From assembly GCA_963772815.1 (NCBI GenBank), contig CAVYYV010000006.1, positions 372,001 to 436,000 of the forward strand: DNA of 64,000 nt. Direction: 5' to 3'. Below the pieces are notes generated by a model that saw only the letters and a list, made by a program, of their open reading frames with translations, searched no databases and was not told the origin of the DNA. This DNA comes from DATFFO01 sp963772815 (GTDB taxonomy: Bacteria > Actinomycetota > Acidimicrobiia > Spongiisociales > ZC4RG35). The position numbers and the translations under genes are program-made. Below are positions 7,794-21,300 of this stretch, in pieces; position 1 is the first letter of the stretch, and each line of letters begins with the position of its first letter.

Positions 7794-8710
7794 CTGACAC
7801 TGTTCTCGCCTCCCCCACCCGCGAGGTCGTGATCGGGTTCGAGCGGCCGTTCGTGATCATCGGCGAGCGGATCAATCCCACCGGCCGTAAGAAGCTGGCC
7901 GAGGAGATGAAACAGGGCGACTTCAGCCGGGTAGAGGCCGACGCCATGGCCCAGGTGGCAGCCGGTGCCCAGATGCTGGACGTCAACGCCGGCATCCCCC
8001 TCGCAGACGAGCCGGCCATCCTCGCCGAGACGGTGAAGCTGGTTCAGGGTCTGGTCGACGCTCCCCTCTCGATCGACTCCTCGATCATTCCCGCCCTCGA
8101 AGCGGGCCTGCGTGCCTACCAGGGCAAGGCGCTGGTCAACTCGGTAACGGGCGAGGACGAATCGATGGAGCGCGTCCTCCCCCTCGTCGCCGAGCATGGT
8201 GCGGCCGTGGTAGCGATAACCAATGATGAGACGGGGATCTCCCAGGACCCGGATGTCCGCTTCGAAATAGCCCGTCGCATCGTCCAACGGGCGGCCGACT
8301 ACGGGATCTCGGCCTCTGACATAATTGTGGATCCCCTGGTCATGCCGGTGGGGGCTCTGGGAGGAGCGGCTCGGCAGGTGTTCCACCTTGTGCGCCGACT
8401 CCGCGAGGAGCTGGAGGTCAACACGACTTGCGGAGCATCCAACGTGAGCTTCGGTCTCCCGAATCGGGCCGGCATCAATGCCGCCTTTCTCTCCATGGCC
8501 ATCGGAGCGGGGCTCACCTCGGCCATCACCAACCCTCTCGAGCTTGAGATAGTCCAGGCGGTCAAGGCGGCTGATGTGCTTGCGGGTCACGACCCCGACT
8601 GCGCCGCCTGGATCCGCCGCTTCCGCCAGCCGACCGGCGACGGCGAACAGGCCGGGGCCGGTCGGCGTACCGGGCGCCGTCGTCGTCGACCAGGGGACAA
8701 TGACGGCTAG
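7790..8710 (+). CDS. Methyltetrahydrofolate:corrinoid methyltransferase (MtgA/MtvA-like)
   Basis: 306 residues with a pterin-binding TIM-barrel. FVIIGERINPTGRKK opens the barrel; AGAQMLDVNAGIP (~60), SIDSSIIPALEAGL (~88), LVNSVTGED (~110) and the C-terminal SNVSFGLPNRAGINAAFL (~220) are family motifs, with Asp and Asn residues that hold the pterin. It moves the methyl group between the corrinoid protein and tetrahydrofolate. The last ~35 residues are a basic, Arg- and Gly-rich tail not typical of the family. The next gene starts within its last 11 bases. Confidence 0.9.
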   Translation: MTDTVLASPTREVVIGFERPFVIIGERINPTGRKKLAEEMKQGDFSRVEADAMAQVAAGAQMLDVNAGIPLADEPAILAETVKLVQGLVDAPLSIDSSIIPALEAGLRAYQGKALVNSVTGEDESMERVLPLVAEHGAAVVAITNDETGISQDPDVRFEIARRIVQRAADYGISASDIIVDPLVMPVGALGGAARQVFHLVRRLREELEVNTTCGASNVSFGLPNRAGINAAFLSMAIGAGLTSAITNPLELEIVQAVKAADVLAGHDPDCAAWIRRFRQPTGDGEQAGAGRRTGRRRRRPGDNDG

Positions 8711-10688
8711 GAGCGCCTCCGGAGACCACCGGGTCTTGTTCACCCCGTCGGGGCTTCGGGGCGTATTTCCGACCGGGACCACCATCCTGGATGCCGCACA
8801 ACGTCTCGGGGTCGACCTGGACTCCGTGTGCGGTGGCCGGGGAATCTGCGGTCGATGTCAGGTCGAGCCCGGATCCGCCCCGGGCATGCCCTTCCAAAGC
8901 AGCTCTCTCTCGACTCCAGGAGCCACCGAGGTCAACTACCGGGGGCGCCGCCCCCTCGAATCGGGGCACAGGTTGGGGTGCACGGTGGCGGTCCAGGGTG
9001 ACGTGGTTATCGACGTTCCCCCCGAAAGCCGGGTCCACCGCCAGGTGGTGCGGAAACGCCCCGAGGTGGCCGACTTCCCCATCGACCCCGTTATTCGCCT
9101 CCACTACATCGTCGTCCACCCTCCCACGTTGGATGACGCCCGCTCCGACCTGGAAAGAGTGGCGGACGCCCTGGCGGCCGACTGGGACCTGGAGGGCCTG
9201 AGCTTCGACCTCGCCGCTGTGAAATCGACCCACTCCGCTCTGGTCGAGGGAGACTGGACCGTCACCGTTGCCGTTCATGACGCATCGACCGTCATAGCCG
9301 TCTGGCCCGGCTTCCACGATCGCATCTTCGGCCTGGCATTCGACGTTGGCTCCACGACCGTTGCGGGACACCTGCTGGACTTGACCACCGGCCATGTCCT
9401 GGCTTCGGCGGGGGTGATGAATCCCCAGATCCGCTTCGGCGAGGACCTCATGAGCCGGGTTTCCTATGTGATGATGAACCCAGAGGGGGCGGAGGCGATG
9501 ACCGTGGCCGTCCGCCGGGCCATGGACGGGCTCGTGTCGGATCTCGTAGCGGAGGCGAAATGCAGTCGCTCCGAGATCGTCGATGTCGCGGTGGTCGGCA
9601 ACCCGATCATGCATCACCTGCTGCTGGGGCTGGAGATTGTCCCTCTGGGCTCGGCCCCCTTCGCCCCGGTGGTCAATGAGTCGCTTCACGTCCGGGCCGT
9701 CGACATCGACTTGGACCTGAACCCCGGAGCCCGCCTGTTCGCCCTGCCTCTGGTTGCGGGCCACGTCGGGGCGGACACCATGGGTGCTGTGCTGTCCGAG
9801 GGGCCTCACCGCGGTGACCGACTCCAGCTCCTGGTGGACGTCGGAACCAACGCCGAGATCGTGCTCGGAAATCGGGAGCGCCTTCTGGCAGCGTCCAGCC
9901 CCACCGGGCCCGCCTTCGAAGGGGCCCAAATCAGCTCGGGCCAGCGGGCCACAGCGGGTGCCATCGAGCGAGTGAGGGTTTCGCCCGAGACCGGACGAGC
10001 GCGGATACGGGTCATCGGTTCGGAGTTGTGGTCGGATGAGCCCGGGTTCGGACAGGCAGTGGCCGCCACCGGTATTACCGGCATTTGCGGCTCGGGGATA
10101 ATCGAAGCGGTGGCAGAGCTGGTCCTGGCCGGGATCATCGACCGCGACGGCACCATCGTTGGGGGAAAGCCCGGAGTCGTGCCGGACGGGCGCACATATT
10201 CGTATCGCCTCTGGGAGGATCCCCTCATGTACGTGACTCAGGGCGACGTTCGTGCCATTCAACTCGCCAAGGCCGCCCTCTACGCCGGAGCCCGCTTGTT
10301 GATGGACCATGCCGGGGTCGACGCCGTCGACGAGATTCGCCTGGCGGGTGCCTTCGGCAGCCATATCGACCCGACCCATGCCATGGTGTTGGGAATGATC
10401 CCCGATTGCCCCCTCGACATGGTCTCGGCGGCCGGCAACGCAGCAGGGAGTGGGGCGATCATGGCTCTGCTGTCCTCTTCGGCGAGGGCCGAGGTGGAGC
10501 GAGTCGCCCGGGAGATCGAGAAGATCGAGACGGCGGTCGAGCCCCGCTTCCAGGAGCATTTCGTGGCCGCCATGGGTTTGCCTCATAGCCGAGATCCCTT
10601 CCCCCACCTGGCCGAGGCGGTCGACCTTCCCGCCTACGAGCCCAGCCGCCGATCCCGCCGCAGTCGAACCCCGAAGGCGGCGTCGTGA
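8700..10688 (+). CDS. Corrinoid activation protein, RamA/RACo-like ASKHA ferredoxin-type ATPase
   Basis: 662 residues from the ATG at 8700, with an AGGGG site just before it. Residues ~1-100 are a 2Fe-2S ferredoxin-type domain with DSVCGGRGICGRCQVEPG. The rest contains the RACo middle and ASKHA C-terminal regions: GLAFDVGSTTVAGHLLDL (~210), VVGNPIMHHLLLG, LVDVGTNAEIVLGN (~380) and RLAGAFGSHIDP (~550). Such proteins use ATP to reduce Co(II) of an inactivated corrinoid protein back to Co(I). It sits between the two methyltransferases and should keep the system active under aerobic conditions. Confidence 0.9.
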   Translation: MTARSASGDHRVLFTPSGLRGVFPTGTTILDAAQRLGVDLDSVCGGRGICGRCQVEPGSAPGMPFQSSSLSTPGATEVNYRGRRPLESGHRLGCTVAVQGDVVIDVPPESRVHRQVVRKRPEVADFPIDPVIRLHYIVVHPPTLDDARSDLERVADALAADWDLEGLSFDLAAVKSTHSALVEGDWTVTVAVHDASTVIAVWPGFHDRIFGLAFDVGSTTVAGHLLDLTTGHVLASAGVMNPQIRFGEDLMSRVSYVMMNPEGAEAMTVAVRRAMDGLVSDLVAEAKCSRSEIVDVAVVGNPIMHHLLLGLEIVPLGSAPFAPVVNESLHVRAVDIDLDLNPGARLFALPLVAGHVGADTMGAVLSEGPHRGDRLQLLVDVGTNAEIVLGNRERLLAASSPTGPAFEGAQISSGQRATAGAIERVRVSPETGRARIRVIGSELWSDEPGFGQAVAATGITGICGSGIIEAVAELVLAGIIDRDGTIVGGKPGVVPDGRTYSYRLWEDPLMYVTQGDVRAIQLAKAALYAGARLLMDHAGVDAVDEIRLAGAFGSHIDPTHAMVLGMIPDCPLDMVSAAGNAAGSGAIMALLSSSARAEVERVAREIEKIETAVEPRFQEHFVAAMGLPHSRDPFPHLAEAVDLPAYEPSRRSRRSRTPKAAS

Positions 10689-12223
10689 GTGATCGCCCCC
10701 GCCGTCGCTCCGGTGGTCGGGCAGCTCGGCAAGCGGCGAGGGCCGCTACCCACGCCACGTCGGTGCCCTTCCTGACTCGCAAGCTGGCACCGGTGGAGGT
10801 GCTTTCCGAGGAGGCCCTGGCGCTGATCGAAGCGAACGCCGACGACCTCCTGGCCACGGTCGGTGTGGAGATCATCGACTTCCCCGAAGCTCTCACGATC
10901 TTTGCCGAGCACGGAGCCGACGTCGACGGCTCCCGGGTCCGCTTCCCCCCCGGCCTATGCCGCCAGATCATCACCGGATCGGCACCGACCAGCTTTACCC
11001 AGCACGCCCGCAACCCGGACCGTAGCGTGACGATCGGTGATCCTCACATGGTGCTGGCACCCGCCTACGGGCCACCCTTCGTGCGCGACCTCGACCACGG
11101 GCGCCGCTATGCCACCATCGAGGACTTCCGCAACTTCGTTCGCCTGGCCTACATGTCCTCCGGTCTGCACCACTCGGGCGGAACGCTGTGTGAACCGGTC
11201 GATGTGCCGGTCAATAAGCGGCACATCGACATGATCCAAGCTCACATGACGTTGAGCGACAAGCCCTTCATGGGGTCGGTCACTACGCCAGAACGGGCTC
11301 AGGACACCGTCGATATGGCCCGCATCCTGTTTGGGGACGACTTCGTGGACCAGAACACGGTCATCACCTCACTGTGCAACGCCAACTCTCCCCTGTCGTG
11401 GGACCGGGCCATGCTGGGGTCGGCCAAAGTCTATGCCGAGAACAACCAGGCCACCATCCTCACCCCGTTCATCCTGGCCGGAGCCATGGCTCCGGTGACG
11501 GTGGCGGCCGTGGCAACGCAGACGCTGGCTGAGGCGCTGGCCGGGCTGGCCTTCACACAGATGGTTCGACCGGGGGCACCCGTCATCCTGGGCTCGTTCG
11601 CCTCTTCGATGTCGATGCAGACCGGTGCGCCCACCTTCGGGACTCCCGAGCCGGCCCTGATGCTGTTCGTGATGGCGGCACTGGCCCGGCGGCTGGGGGT
11701 GCCGTTCCGTTCGGGCGGCAACCTAACCGCCTCCAAGCTCCCGGACGCCCAGGCTGCCTATGAGAGTGCCGCCACCTTCTTCCCCACCATGTTGGCTGGT
11801 GTCAACTTCGTCCTCCACACTGCCGGCTGGCTCGAGGGCGGTCTGGTAATGGGCTACGAGAAGTTCGTGCTCGACGCCGATCAGGCATCGATGGCCGCCG
11901 CCCTGGTGTCGGGGGTCGACATGTCGGACAACGGCCTGGCCCGCGACACTCTGCTCGGCCACAGCCCCGGGGAGCATTACCTGGGCACCGAGCACACCCT
12001 GGCCAACTTCGAGTCGGCCTTCTGGGTATCAAACCTGGCCGACAACACCAGCTTCGAGCAATGGGAGGAAGGCGGATCACAGGACTCCGCCGGCCGTGCC
12101 AACGCCGCCTGGAAGAGGATGCTCGCCGATTACGAGCCCCCACCGCTCGACGACGCCGTCGCCGAGGAGCTCGGACAATTCGTACAGCGCCGCAAGGCGG
12201 CCCTTTCCGAGAGCGAGGTGTGA
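10685..12223 (+). CDS. MttB superfamily quaternary/tertiary amine:corrinoid methyltransferase (non-pyrrolysine)
   Basis: 512 residues with a GTG start overlapping the previous stop (GTGA). The sequence is an MttB-family TIM barrel: GVEIIDFPEALTIF, YGPPFVRDLDHGRRYATIEDF (~130), SSGLHHSGGTLCEP (~160) and PMLAGVNFVLHTAGWLEGG-like C-terminal segments (~365). There is no in-frame amber codon, so it lacks pyrrolysine, unlike trimethylamine MttB. It belongs with the MtgB-type enzymes that act on quaternary amines (glycine betaine, proline betaine, carnitine and others). Glycine betaine is favoured here by the DMGDH-like gene and the osmoprotectant transporter, but the substrate is unproven. Confidence 0.88.
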   Translation: MSDRPRRRSGGRAARQAARAATHATSVPFLTRKLAPVEVLSEEALALIEANADDLLATVGVEIIDFPEALTIFAEHGADVDGSRVRFPPGLCRQIITGSAPTSFTQHARNPDRSVTIGDPHMVLAPAYGPPFVRDLDHGRRYATIEDFRNFVRLAYMSSGLHHSGGTLCEPVDVPVNKRHIDMIQAHMTLSDKPFMGSVTTPERAQDTVDMARILFGDDFVDQNTVITSLCNANSPLSWDRAMLGSAKVYAENNQATILTPFILAGAMAPVTVAAVATQTLAEALAGLAFTQMVRPGAPVILGSFASSMSMQTGAPTFGTPEPALMLFVMAALARRLGVPFRSGGNLTASKLPDAQAAYESAATFFPTMLAGVNFVLHTAGWLEGGLVMGYEKFVLDADQASMAAALVSGVDMSDNGLARDTLLGHSPGEHYLGTEHTLANFESAFWVSNLADNTSFEQWEEGGSQDSAGRANAAWKRMLADYEPPPLDDAVAEELGQFVQRRKAALSESEV

Positions 12224-13074
12224 CCGACATGGACGTGGCAGAGCTGTCGCCCATCGCTCGCAAGGCCATGACTCACCTGCTCGAAGACCCCATCTTCGAG
12301 ATGATTCCCCTCTCCAGCGCGCTGGAACAGGCAGGCTTCCTGCCCGTAGGAGCCCGGGTGTCGGTGACCGCTTCCCCCAACAAGACTCTGGAGGACAGCC
12401 TCGACCTGGCGGCCGAACTGACCGAGCGCGGTTTTCGAGTCACGCCCCACATCTCGGCACGGATGACGGTCGATCTGGCCCATCTGGAGCGGCTTCTGGG
12501 GCGGATGTCGGAGATCGGGATCAACAGCGTCTTCGTGGTCGGTGGCGACGGTGAGTACACCGGGGCCTTCTACGACGGTCTGACCCTGCTTCAGGGCATG
12601 GAGCGGATCGGCCACGAGCTCAAGGTGGGTGTGCCGGGATATCCGGAAGGGCACCCCAAGATCCCCAACGAAGCCCTGGCCCGCGCCCTGGCGGAGAAGC
12701 AGCCTTATGCATCGTGGATGACATCGCAGATGTGCTTCGACCCCCAAGCTCTGCTCACCTGGCTTTGGGGAGCCCGCCGATCCGGGATCGACCTGCCTCT
12801 GGTGCTGGGACTGCCCGGGGCGGCGGACCGCACCCGGCTGCTCAAGATCGCCACCCGCATCGGCGTGGGACGATCGCTGGGCTTCCTGCGCAAGAACACC
12901 GGGCTCATCTCGGCCTTCGTCCGGCCGGGCGGGTACGACCCCGCTGAGCTGCTGTTCGGCCTGGGCGATGAGATGGCCGACGAAACTGCCGCCATGGTCG
13001 GGGTTCACATCTACACCTTCAACCAGTGCGACCTGACCGAGTCCTGGCGCCAGGAGTTGCTGGCCGCTCTGTGA
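12220..13074 (+). CDS. Methylenetetrahydrofolate reductase-like protein (MetF family)
   Basis: About 284 residues; the GTG at 12220 overlaps the MttB-like stop (GTGA), while the ATG at 12229 is an alternative. MetF-like TIM-barrel features are VTASPNKTLEDSLDLAAEL, VFVVGGDGEYTGAF (~108) and KVGVPGYPEGHPKI (~140). In this operon it probably oxidises methyl-THF formed by the corrinoid system to methylene-THF, linking methyl transfer to the C1 pool that also receives the units released by the dehydrogenase. It is the last gene of the seven-gene operon and is followed by a family A repeat. Confidence 0.85.
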   Translation: MTDMDVAELSPIARKAMTHLLEDPIFEMIPLSSALEQAGFLPVGARVSVTASPNKTLEDSLDLAAELTERGFRVTPHISARMTVDLAHLERLLGRMSEIGINSVFVVGGDGEYTGAFYDGLTLLQGMERIGHELKVGVPGYPEGHPKIPNEALARALAEKQPYASWMTSQMCFDPQALLTWLWGARRSGIDLPLVLGLPGAADRTRLLKIATRIGVGRSLGFLRKNTGLISAFVRPGGYDPAELLFGLGDEMADETAAMVGVHIYTFNQCDLTESWRQELLAAL

Positions 13075-13088
13075 CCAGCCTTCGGCTC

Positions 13089-13129
13089 AACCCAGGGTTG
13101 ACAGCGTCACCGGCGACACTCACCGCCCA
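13089..13129. repeat. Dispersed palindromic repeat, family A, copy 4 (diverged)
   Basis: AACCCAGGGTTGACAGCGTC followed by a shortened core (ACCGGCGAC) and ACTCACCGCCCAA. It lies 15 bp after the MetF-like gene, where it could act as a terminator hairpin. Confidence 0.7.
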
Positions 13130-13151
13130 AACCTCGCCGGGCCGTGGCACC

Positions 13152-13511
13152 ATGTGGGTCGTCCGCCCGCGAGAGGACCAGACCATCGCCACCATCAGCA
13201 CACACGTCCTCGACACGGTCCGTGGAAACTTGGCACCCGGCATGGGAGTGACCCTCACCTGTGTCGAGGAACGGCGACGAGCCCCTGACCACCACCACCA
13301 CCACCACCCACACCGATGGGCGGGCTCCCGACTTACTCGATGCGGCCCCATGCTGGCCGGCTCATACCGGCTCACCTTCGACACCGGCGCCTACGGCAAT
13401 CCGTTCTACCCGATCATCAACATCGATTTCCATGTCGGCGATCCCGGACAGGATCATCACGTGCCGCTCCTGTTGAGCGAATACGGCTACACCACCTACC
13501 GGGGAAGCTGA
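13152..13511 (+). pseudogene. 5-hydroxyisourate hydrolase (transthyretin-like), frameshifted
   Basis: The N-terminal hallmark TISTHVLDTVRGNLAPG and the C-terminal hallmark HVPLLLSEYGYTTYRGS identify a HIUase, which hydrolyses 5-hydroxyisourate in purine breakdown. Between them the reading frame is wrong for about 85 bases. Frame 3 gives a His-rich stretch (DHHHHHHPHRW), while the adjacent frame gives the expected sequence (GDEPLTTTTTTTHTDGRAPDLL, here cut short). Two compensating indels therefore lie near 13255-13262 and 13345-13352. The natural start site has GAGAGGA followed by ATC at 13184 rather than ATG, so the coded start is uncertain (ATG at 13152 lacks a ribosome site). No other urate-pathway gene is adjacent. 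Confidence 0.72.
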
Positions 13512-13602
13512 TGACGATTGTGCCCGCCAGGAACAGACCAACGACCCTGGCCGCGAACTCTCAACACGCCAAGGTTGTCTACGAGCCGAACAGGAGACGC
13601 CC

Positions 13603-14019
13603 GTGACCGAAAACGCCCACGACCACGCTCAAATGGAGATCCTCTCCTCGGAGGAGTGCTTCGAACTGCTCGGCTCCGTGCCGGTGGGGCGGATTGCCTT
13701 CGTCGCCGATGGCCACCTCCAGATCTTCCCGGTAACCTTCGCCGTGTCGGAGGACCGGGTGGTTCTCCGTTCCGCTATCGGCTCGAAGCTCGACGCAGCC
13801 GAGATGGCCCGAGACGTCGCCTTCGAGGCCGACCAATGGCACGACCAGGACCGGTCCGGCTGGAGCGTGATGATCGAGGGCCGGGTCCGGTCCGTCACCG
13901 AGGAGGACAGGATCGCCACCCTCGAGAACCTCGACCTCGACCCCTGGCTGGCGGGCACGAACATGCGATGGATCGAGATCGTGGTGTCCGACATCTCCGG
14001 CCGGCGACTGCCGGGCTGA
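13603..14019 (+). CDS. Pyridoxamine 5'-phosphate oxidase-fold (PPOX) flavin protein
   Basis: 138 residues, GTG start with CAGGAG seven bases upstream. It opens with ECFELLGSVPVGRIAFVADGHLQIFPVTF, the usual entry to the split-barrel FMN/F420-binding fold, and continues with GWSVMIEGRVRSVTEED. Members of this group bind FMN, F420 or heme, and the substrate cannot be told from sequence. It stands alone between the HIUase remnant and the rpoC terminator. Confidence 0.82.
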   Translation: MTENAHDHAQMEILSSEECFELLGSVPVGRIAFVADGHLQIFPVTFAVSEDRVVLRSAIGSKLDAAEMARDVAFEADQWHDQDRSGWSVMIEGRVRSVTEEDRIATLENLDLDPWLAGTNMRWIEIVVSDISGRRLPG

Positions 14020-14112
14020 CCCCCTCCAGTCGATCAGCCGGCTGCGTGGCCACGTGCACTCAACACTGCCACGAGCCACATCCGCCCCCCATTTCGGGTC
14101 GTGGGCACAACA

Positions 14113-14144
14113 GAGACGGCCGCCCTTCGAAGGGCGGCCGTCTC
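14113..14144. terminator. Bidirectional terminator hairpin after rpoC
   Basis: A perfect 32-bp palindrome with arms GAGACGGCCGCCCTTC and GAAGGGCGGCCGTCTC between the convergent PPOX gene and rpoC. On the rpoC strand it is followed by TGTTGTG, a weak U-rich tail. Confidence 0.8.
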
Positions 14145-14163
14145 TCACCAAGTCGGAGGAGGA

Positions 14164-18120
<3,957 letters not shown>

Positions 18121-18210
18121 TGTGGTCTACCTCAGTGTGTCTCGTTGCTCGCTCTTGTATTCAGGTCTTCTCAAACTCTGGGACGGGTCCGTTGGGGCTC
18201 CCCCCCTACC

Positions 18211-18372
18211 CCACTTCGTGGGGGCCCCTTCCCCCTTCGCCTTGTTCAGGGGGACAAACCAGGGCCACTTCGTGGGGGCCCCTTCCCCCTTCGCCTTGTT
18301 CAGGGGGACAAACCAGGGCCACCTCATCGATGCCCCTTCCCCCTTCGCCTTGCTCAGGGGGACAAACCAGGG
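18211..18372. repeat. Three-copy 54-bp tandem repeat between rpoB and rpoC
   Basis: Units begin at 18211, 18265 and 18319, with a partial fourth start at 18373; the period is exactly 54. Each unit has the plan CCACTTCGTGGGGGCCCC, TTCCCCCTTCGCC, TTGTTCAGGGGGACAAACC, AGGG; units 1 and 2 are identical, and unit 3 differs in the first part. CCCCCT and AGGGGG within a unit can pair. The period is a multiple of three and the frames are open, but no start or family suggests translation. Confidence 0.9.
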
Positions 18373-18387
18373 CCACCTCAGCCGGGC

Positions 18388-21300
18388 TCAAACCGTGCTC
18401 TCGGGGCGTTCGGGGCGAGAAAGGTCGATTCCCAGGGACTCTGCAGGGCGGTAGGCGTCCTCTTCCAGCTCTCTCAGCTCGACCTCTTCACCGGCGGAGA
18501 GCATCTCCACCGACAAGCCCAGGGACTGCATTTCCTTGACCAGCACCCGGAAGCTCTCCGGTATTCCGGGCTCGGGAATGTTGGCGCCCTTGACGATCGC
18601 CTCGTACACCTTGACCCGGCCTTGGACGTCGTCGGACTTGATGGTGAGTAGCTCCTGAAGGGCGTAGGCGGCGCCGTATGCCTCCAGGGCCCACACTTCC
18701 ATCTCTCCGAAGCGCTGGCCGCCGAACTGCGCCTTTCCTCCCAGAGGCTGCTGGGTGATCATCGAGTAGGGCCCGGTGGAGCGAGCGTGGATCTTGTCAT
18801 CGACCAGGTGGACCAGCTTGAGTATGTAGATGTACCCAACGGTGACCGGGGTGTCGAAAGGCTCACCGCTGCGGCCGTCATATAGAACGGCCTTGCCGTC
18901 AGGACCCACCATCTGGTCCCCGTCCCGGTTGGGACGGGCCTGGCGAATGACCTCCATGATCTCGTTCTCACGGGCTCCGTCGAAGACGGGCGTGGCCACC
19001 TTGGTCCAAGGGGCAGCCCCGCCGGAGGCAGGACTGTCGATGCTCAGCTCATTCCATCCCTGGGCTGCAGCCCAACCGAGATGGGTCTCGAGCACCTGAC
19101 CCAGGTTCATGCGGGAAGGCACGCCGAGTGGGGAGAGGATGATGTCGACCGGCGTCCCATCCGCCATGAACGGCATGTCCTCCTCGGGAAGGATCTTGGC
19201 GATCACACCCTTGTTCCCGTGGCGGCCGGCCAGCTTGTCGCCCTCTGAGATCTTGCGCTGCTTGGCGACATAGATCCGCACCAGCTCGTTGACACCGGGA
19301 GGAAGGTCGAAGCCTTCCGAGCGCTTGAACACCTTGACGGCTATCACCTTGCCGGACTCGCCATGGGGGACCTTGAGCGAGGTGTCACGCACCTCGCGGG
19401 CCTTCTCGCCGAAGATGGCACGCAGAAGCCTCTCTTCGGGAGTGAGCTCGGTCTCACCCTTGGGAGTGACCTTGCCCACCAGGTAGTCGCCCGCGCCGAC
19501 CTCGGCCCCGATGCGAATGATCCCGTCCTCGTCGAGATTGGCCAAAACTTCCTCGGCCACGTTGGGGATGTCGCGGGTGATCTCTTCGGCGCCCAGCTTC
19601 GTGTCACGGGCGTCTATCTCGTGCTCTTCGATATGGATCGAGGAGAGCACGTCGTCCTTGACCAGCCGCTGGCTGATGATGATGGCGTCCTCGTAGTTGT
19701 GACCCTGCCAGGGCATGAACGCCACCAACAGGTTCCTCCCCAGCGCCAGCTCCCCGTTCTCGGTGGAAGGGCCGTCGGCCAGCACATCACCCGCCTTGAC
19801 CGAGTCACCCTCGCGTACCAGAGCCTTGTGGTTCATACAGGTGCCCTGATTCGAACGCTCGAACTTGTTCAGAGCGTAGGTGTGCTTGCGGTTGGTGCCC
19901 TTCTCCTTGACGACGATCTGGGTCCCGCTGACCTCGACCACCTCGCCCGCGACGCCGCTGACGATCATGTCGCCGGAGTCCTGAGCCGCCCGCTGTTCAA
20001 CGCCGGTCCCCACCAGGGGGGCGTCGGCGGTCAGTAGGGGCACGGCCTGGCGCTGCATGTTGGAGCCCATCAGGGCCCGGTTGGCATCGTCGTGTTCCAG
20101 GAAGGGGATCAAAGCAGTCGAGACCGACACGATCTGCTTGGGAGACACGTCCATGTAGTCCACCCGGTCCGGGCTTACAGTCTCTACGTCGCCGCCGGCG
20201 GTGCGCACCAGGACCCGGTCGTTCTGGAAGGAGCCGTCCGGGTCGAGAGGCGCGTTGGCCTGAGCGATGACGTATCGCTCCTCTTCGGTGGCGGTCAGGT
20301 ACTCGACGGTATCGGAGACCTTGCCTTTCTCCACCTTGCGATACGGCGTCTCGATGAACCCGAACCGATTCACTCGGGCGAACGTCGCCAGCGAGCCGAT
20401 CAGTCCGATGTTGGGGCCCTCAGGGGTTTCGATCGGGCACATGCGGCCGTAGTGGGAGGGATGGACGTCGCGCACCTCGAAGCCGGCCCGCTCCCGGCTC
20501 AGGCCGCCGGGGCCCAGCGCCGACAGCCGACGCCGGTGAGTGAGGCCGGCCAGCGGGTTGGGCTGGTCCATGAACTGGCTCAGCTGGGATGTGCCGAAGA
20601 ATTCCTTGATGGAGGCGGTCACGGGCCGGATGTTGATCAGGCTCTGGGGGGTGATCGCATCGGGATCCTGGGTGGTCATCCGCTCCTTGACCACCCTTTC
20701 CAGACGACTCAGCCCCACCCGAACCTGGTTCTGGATCAGCTCGCCGACGGTGCGGATGCGCCGGTTTCCGAAGTGGTCGATGTCGTCGGTGCGAACCGCG
20801 ATCTCGTTGCCCTTGTGGGTGACGATGGTCTTCTGGCCCGCGTGAAGTGCGACGAGATACTTGATGGTGTCGACGATGTCCTCGTCACGGAGCAGCTGGA
20901 GGCCCTCAGCCCGATAGTCGGCCGGGGCATCCTCGCGAAACTTCTGGCTGACCTTGTACCGCCCGACCCGGGTCAGGTCGTAACGCTTGGGATTGCGGAA
21001 CAGGGTCTGGATCAGGCCGCGGGCAGACTCGACTGTCGTGGGCTCGCCAGGGCGGAGCTTGCGATACAGATCGATCAGCGCCTCGTCCTTGTCCGCCGCC
21101 GGGTCACGATCGAGCGTGTTGCGGATCGACTCGGCCCCGTCGAACAGCCCGAGGATCTCCTCGTCGGTCTCAGCGATACCGAGGGCACGCAGGAACCCGG
21201 ACACGTACTGACGGCGCTTCCGATCCACGCGCACGCCGATCGTATTCCGCTTGTCGGTGTCGAATTCGAGCCAGGCGCCCCGGCCCGGGATGATCTTGCC

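Noticed and set aside
8562..10607. Long minus-strand ORF of 681 codons opposite the RamA-like gene
   Set aside because: The plus-strand frame has a full set of ASKHA motifs; the reverse frame is a composition shadow.
10685..12223. Pyrrolysine-containing trimethylamine methyltransferase
   Set aside because: There is no in-frame TAG codon and no pyl genes are seen; the gene is of the non-pyrrolysine MttB type.
13289..13310. Run of six His codons resembling a metal-binding His tag
   Set aside because: It arises from an ACC repeat read in the wrong frame; the neighbouring frame gives the expected HIUase sequence.
18211..18372. Possible CRISPR array
   Set aside because: The 54-bp units are contiguous with no unique spacers, and no cas genes are present.
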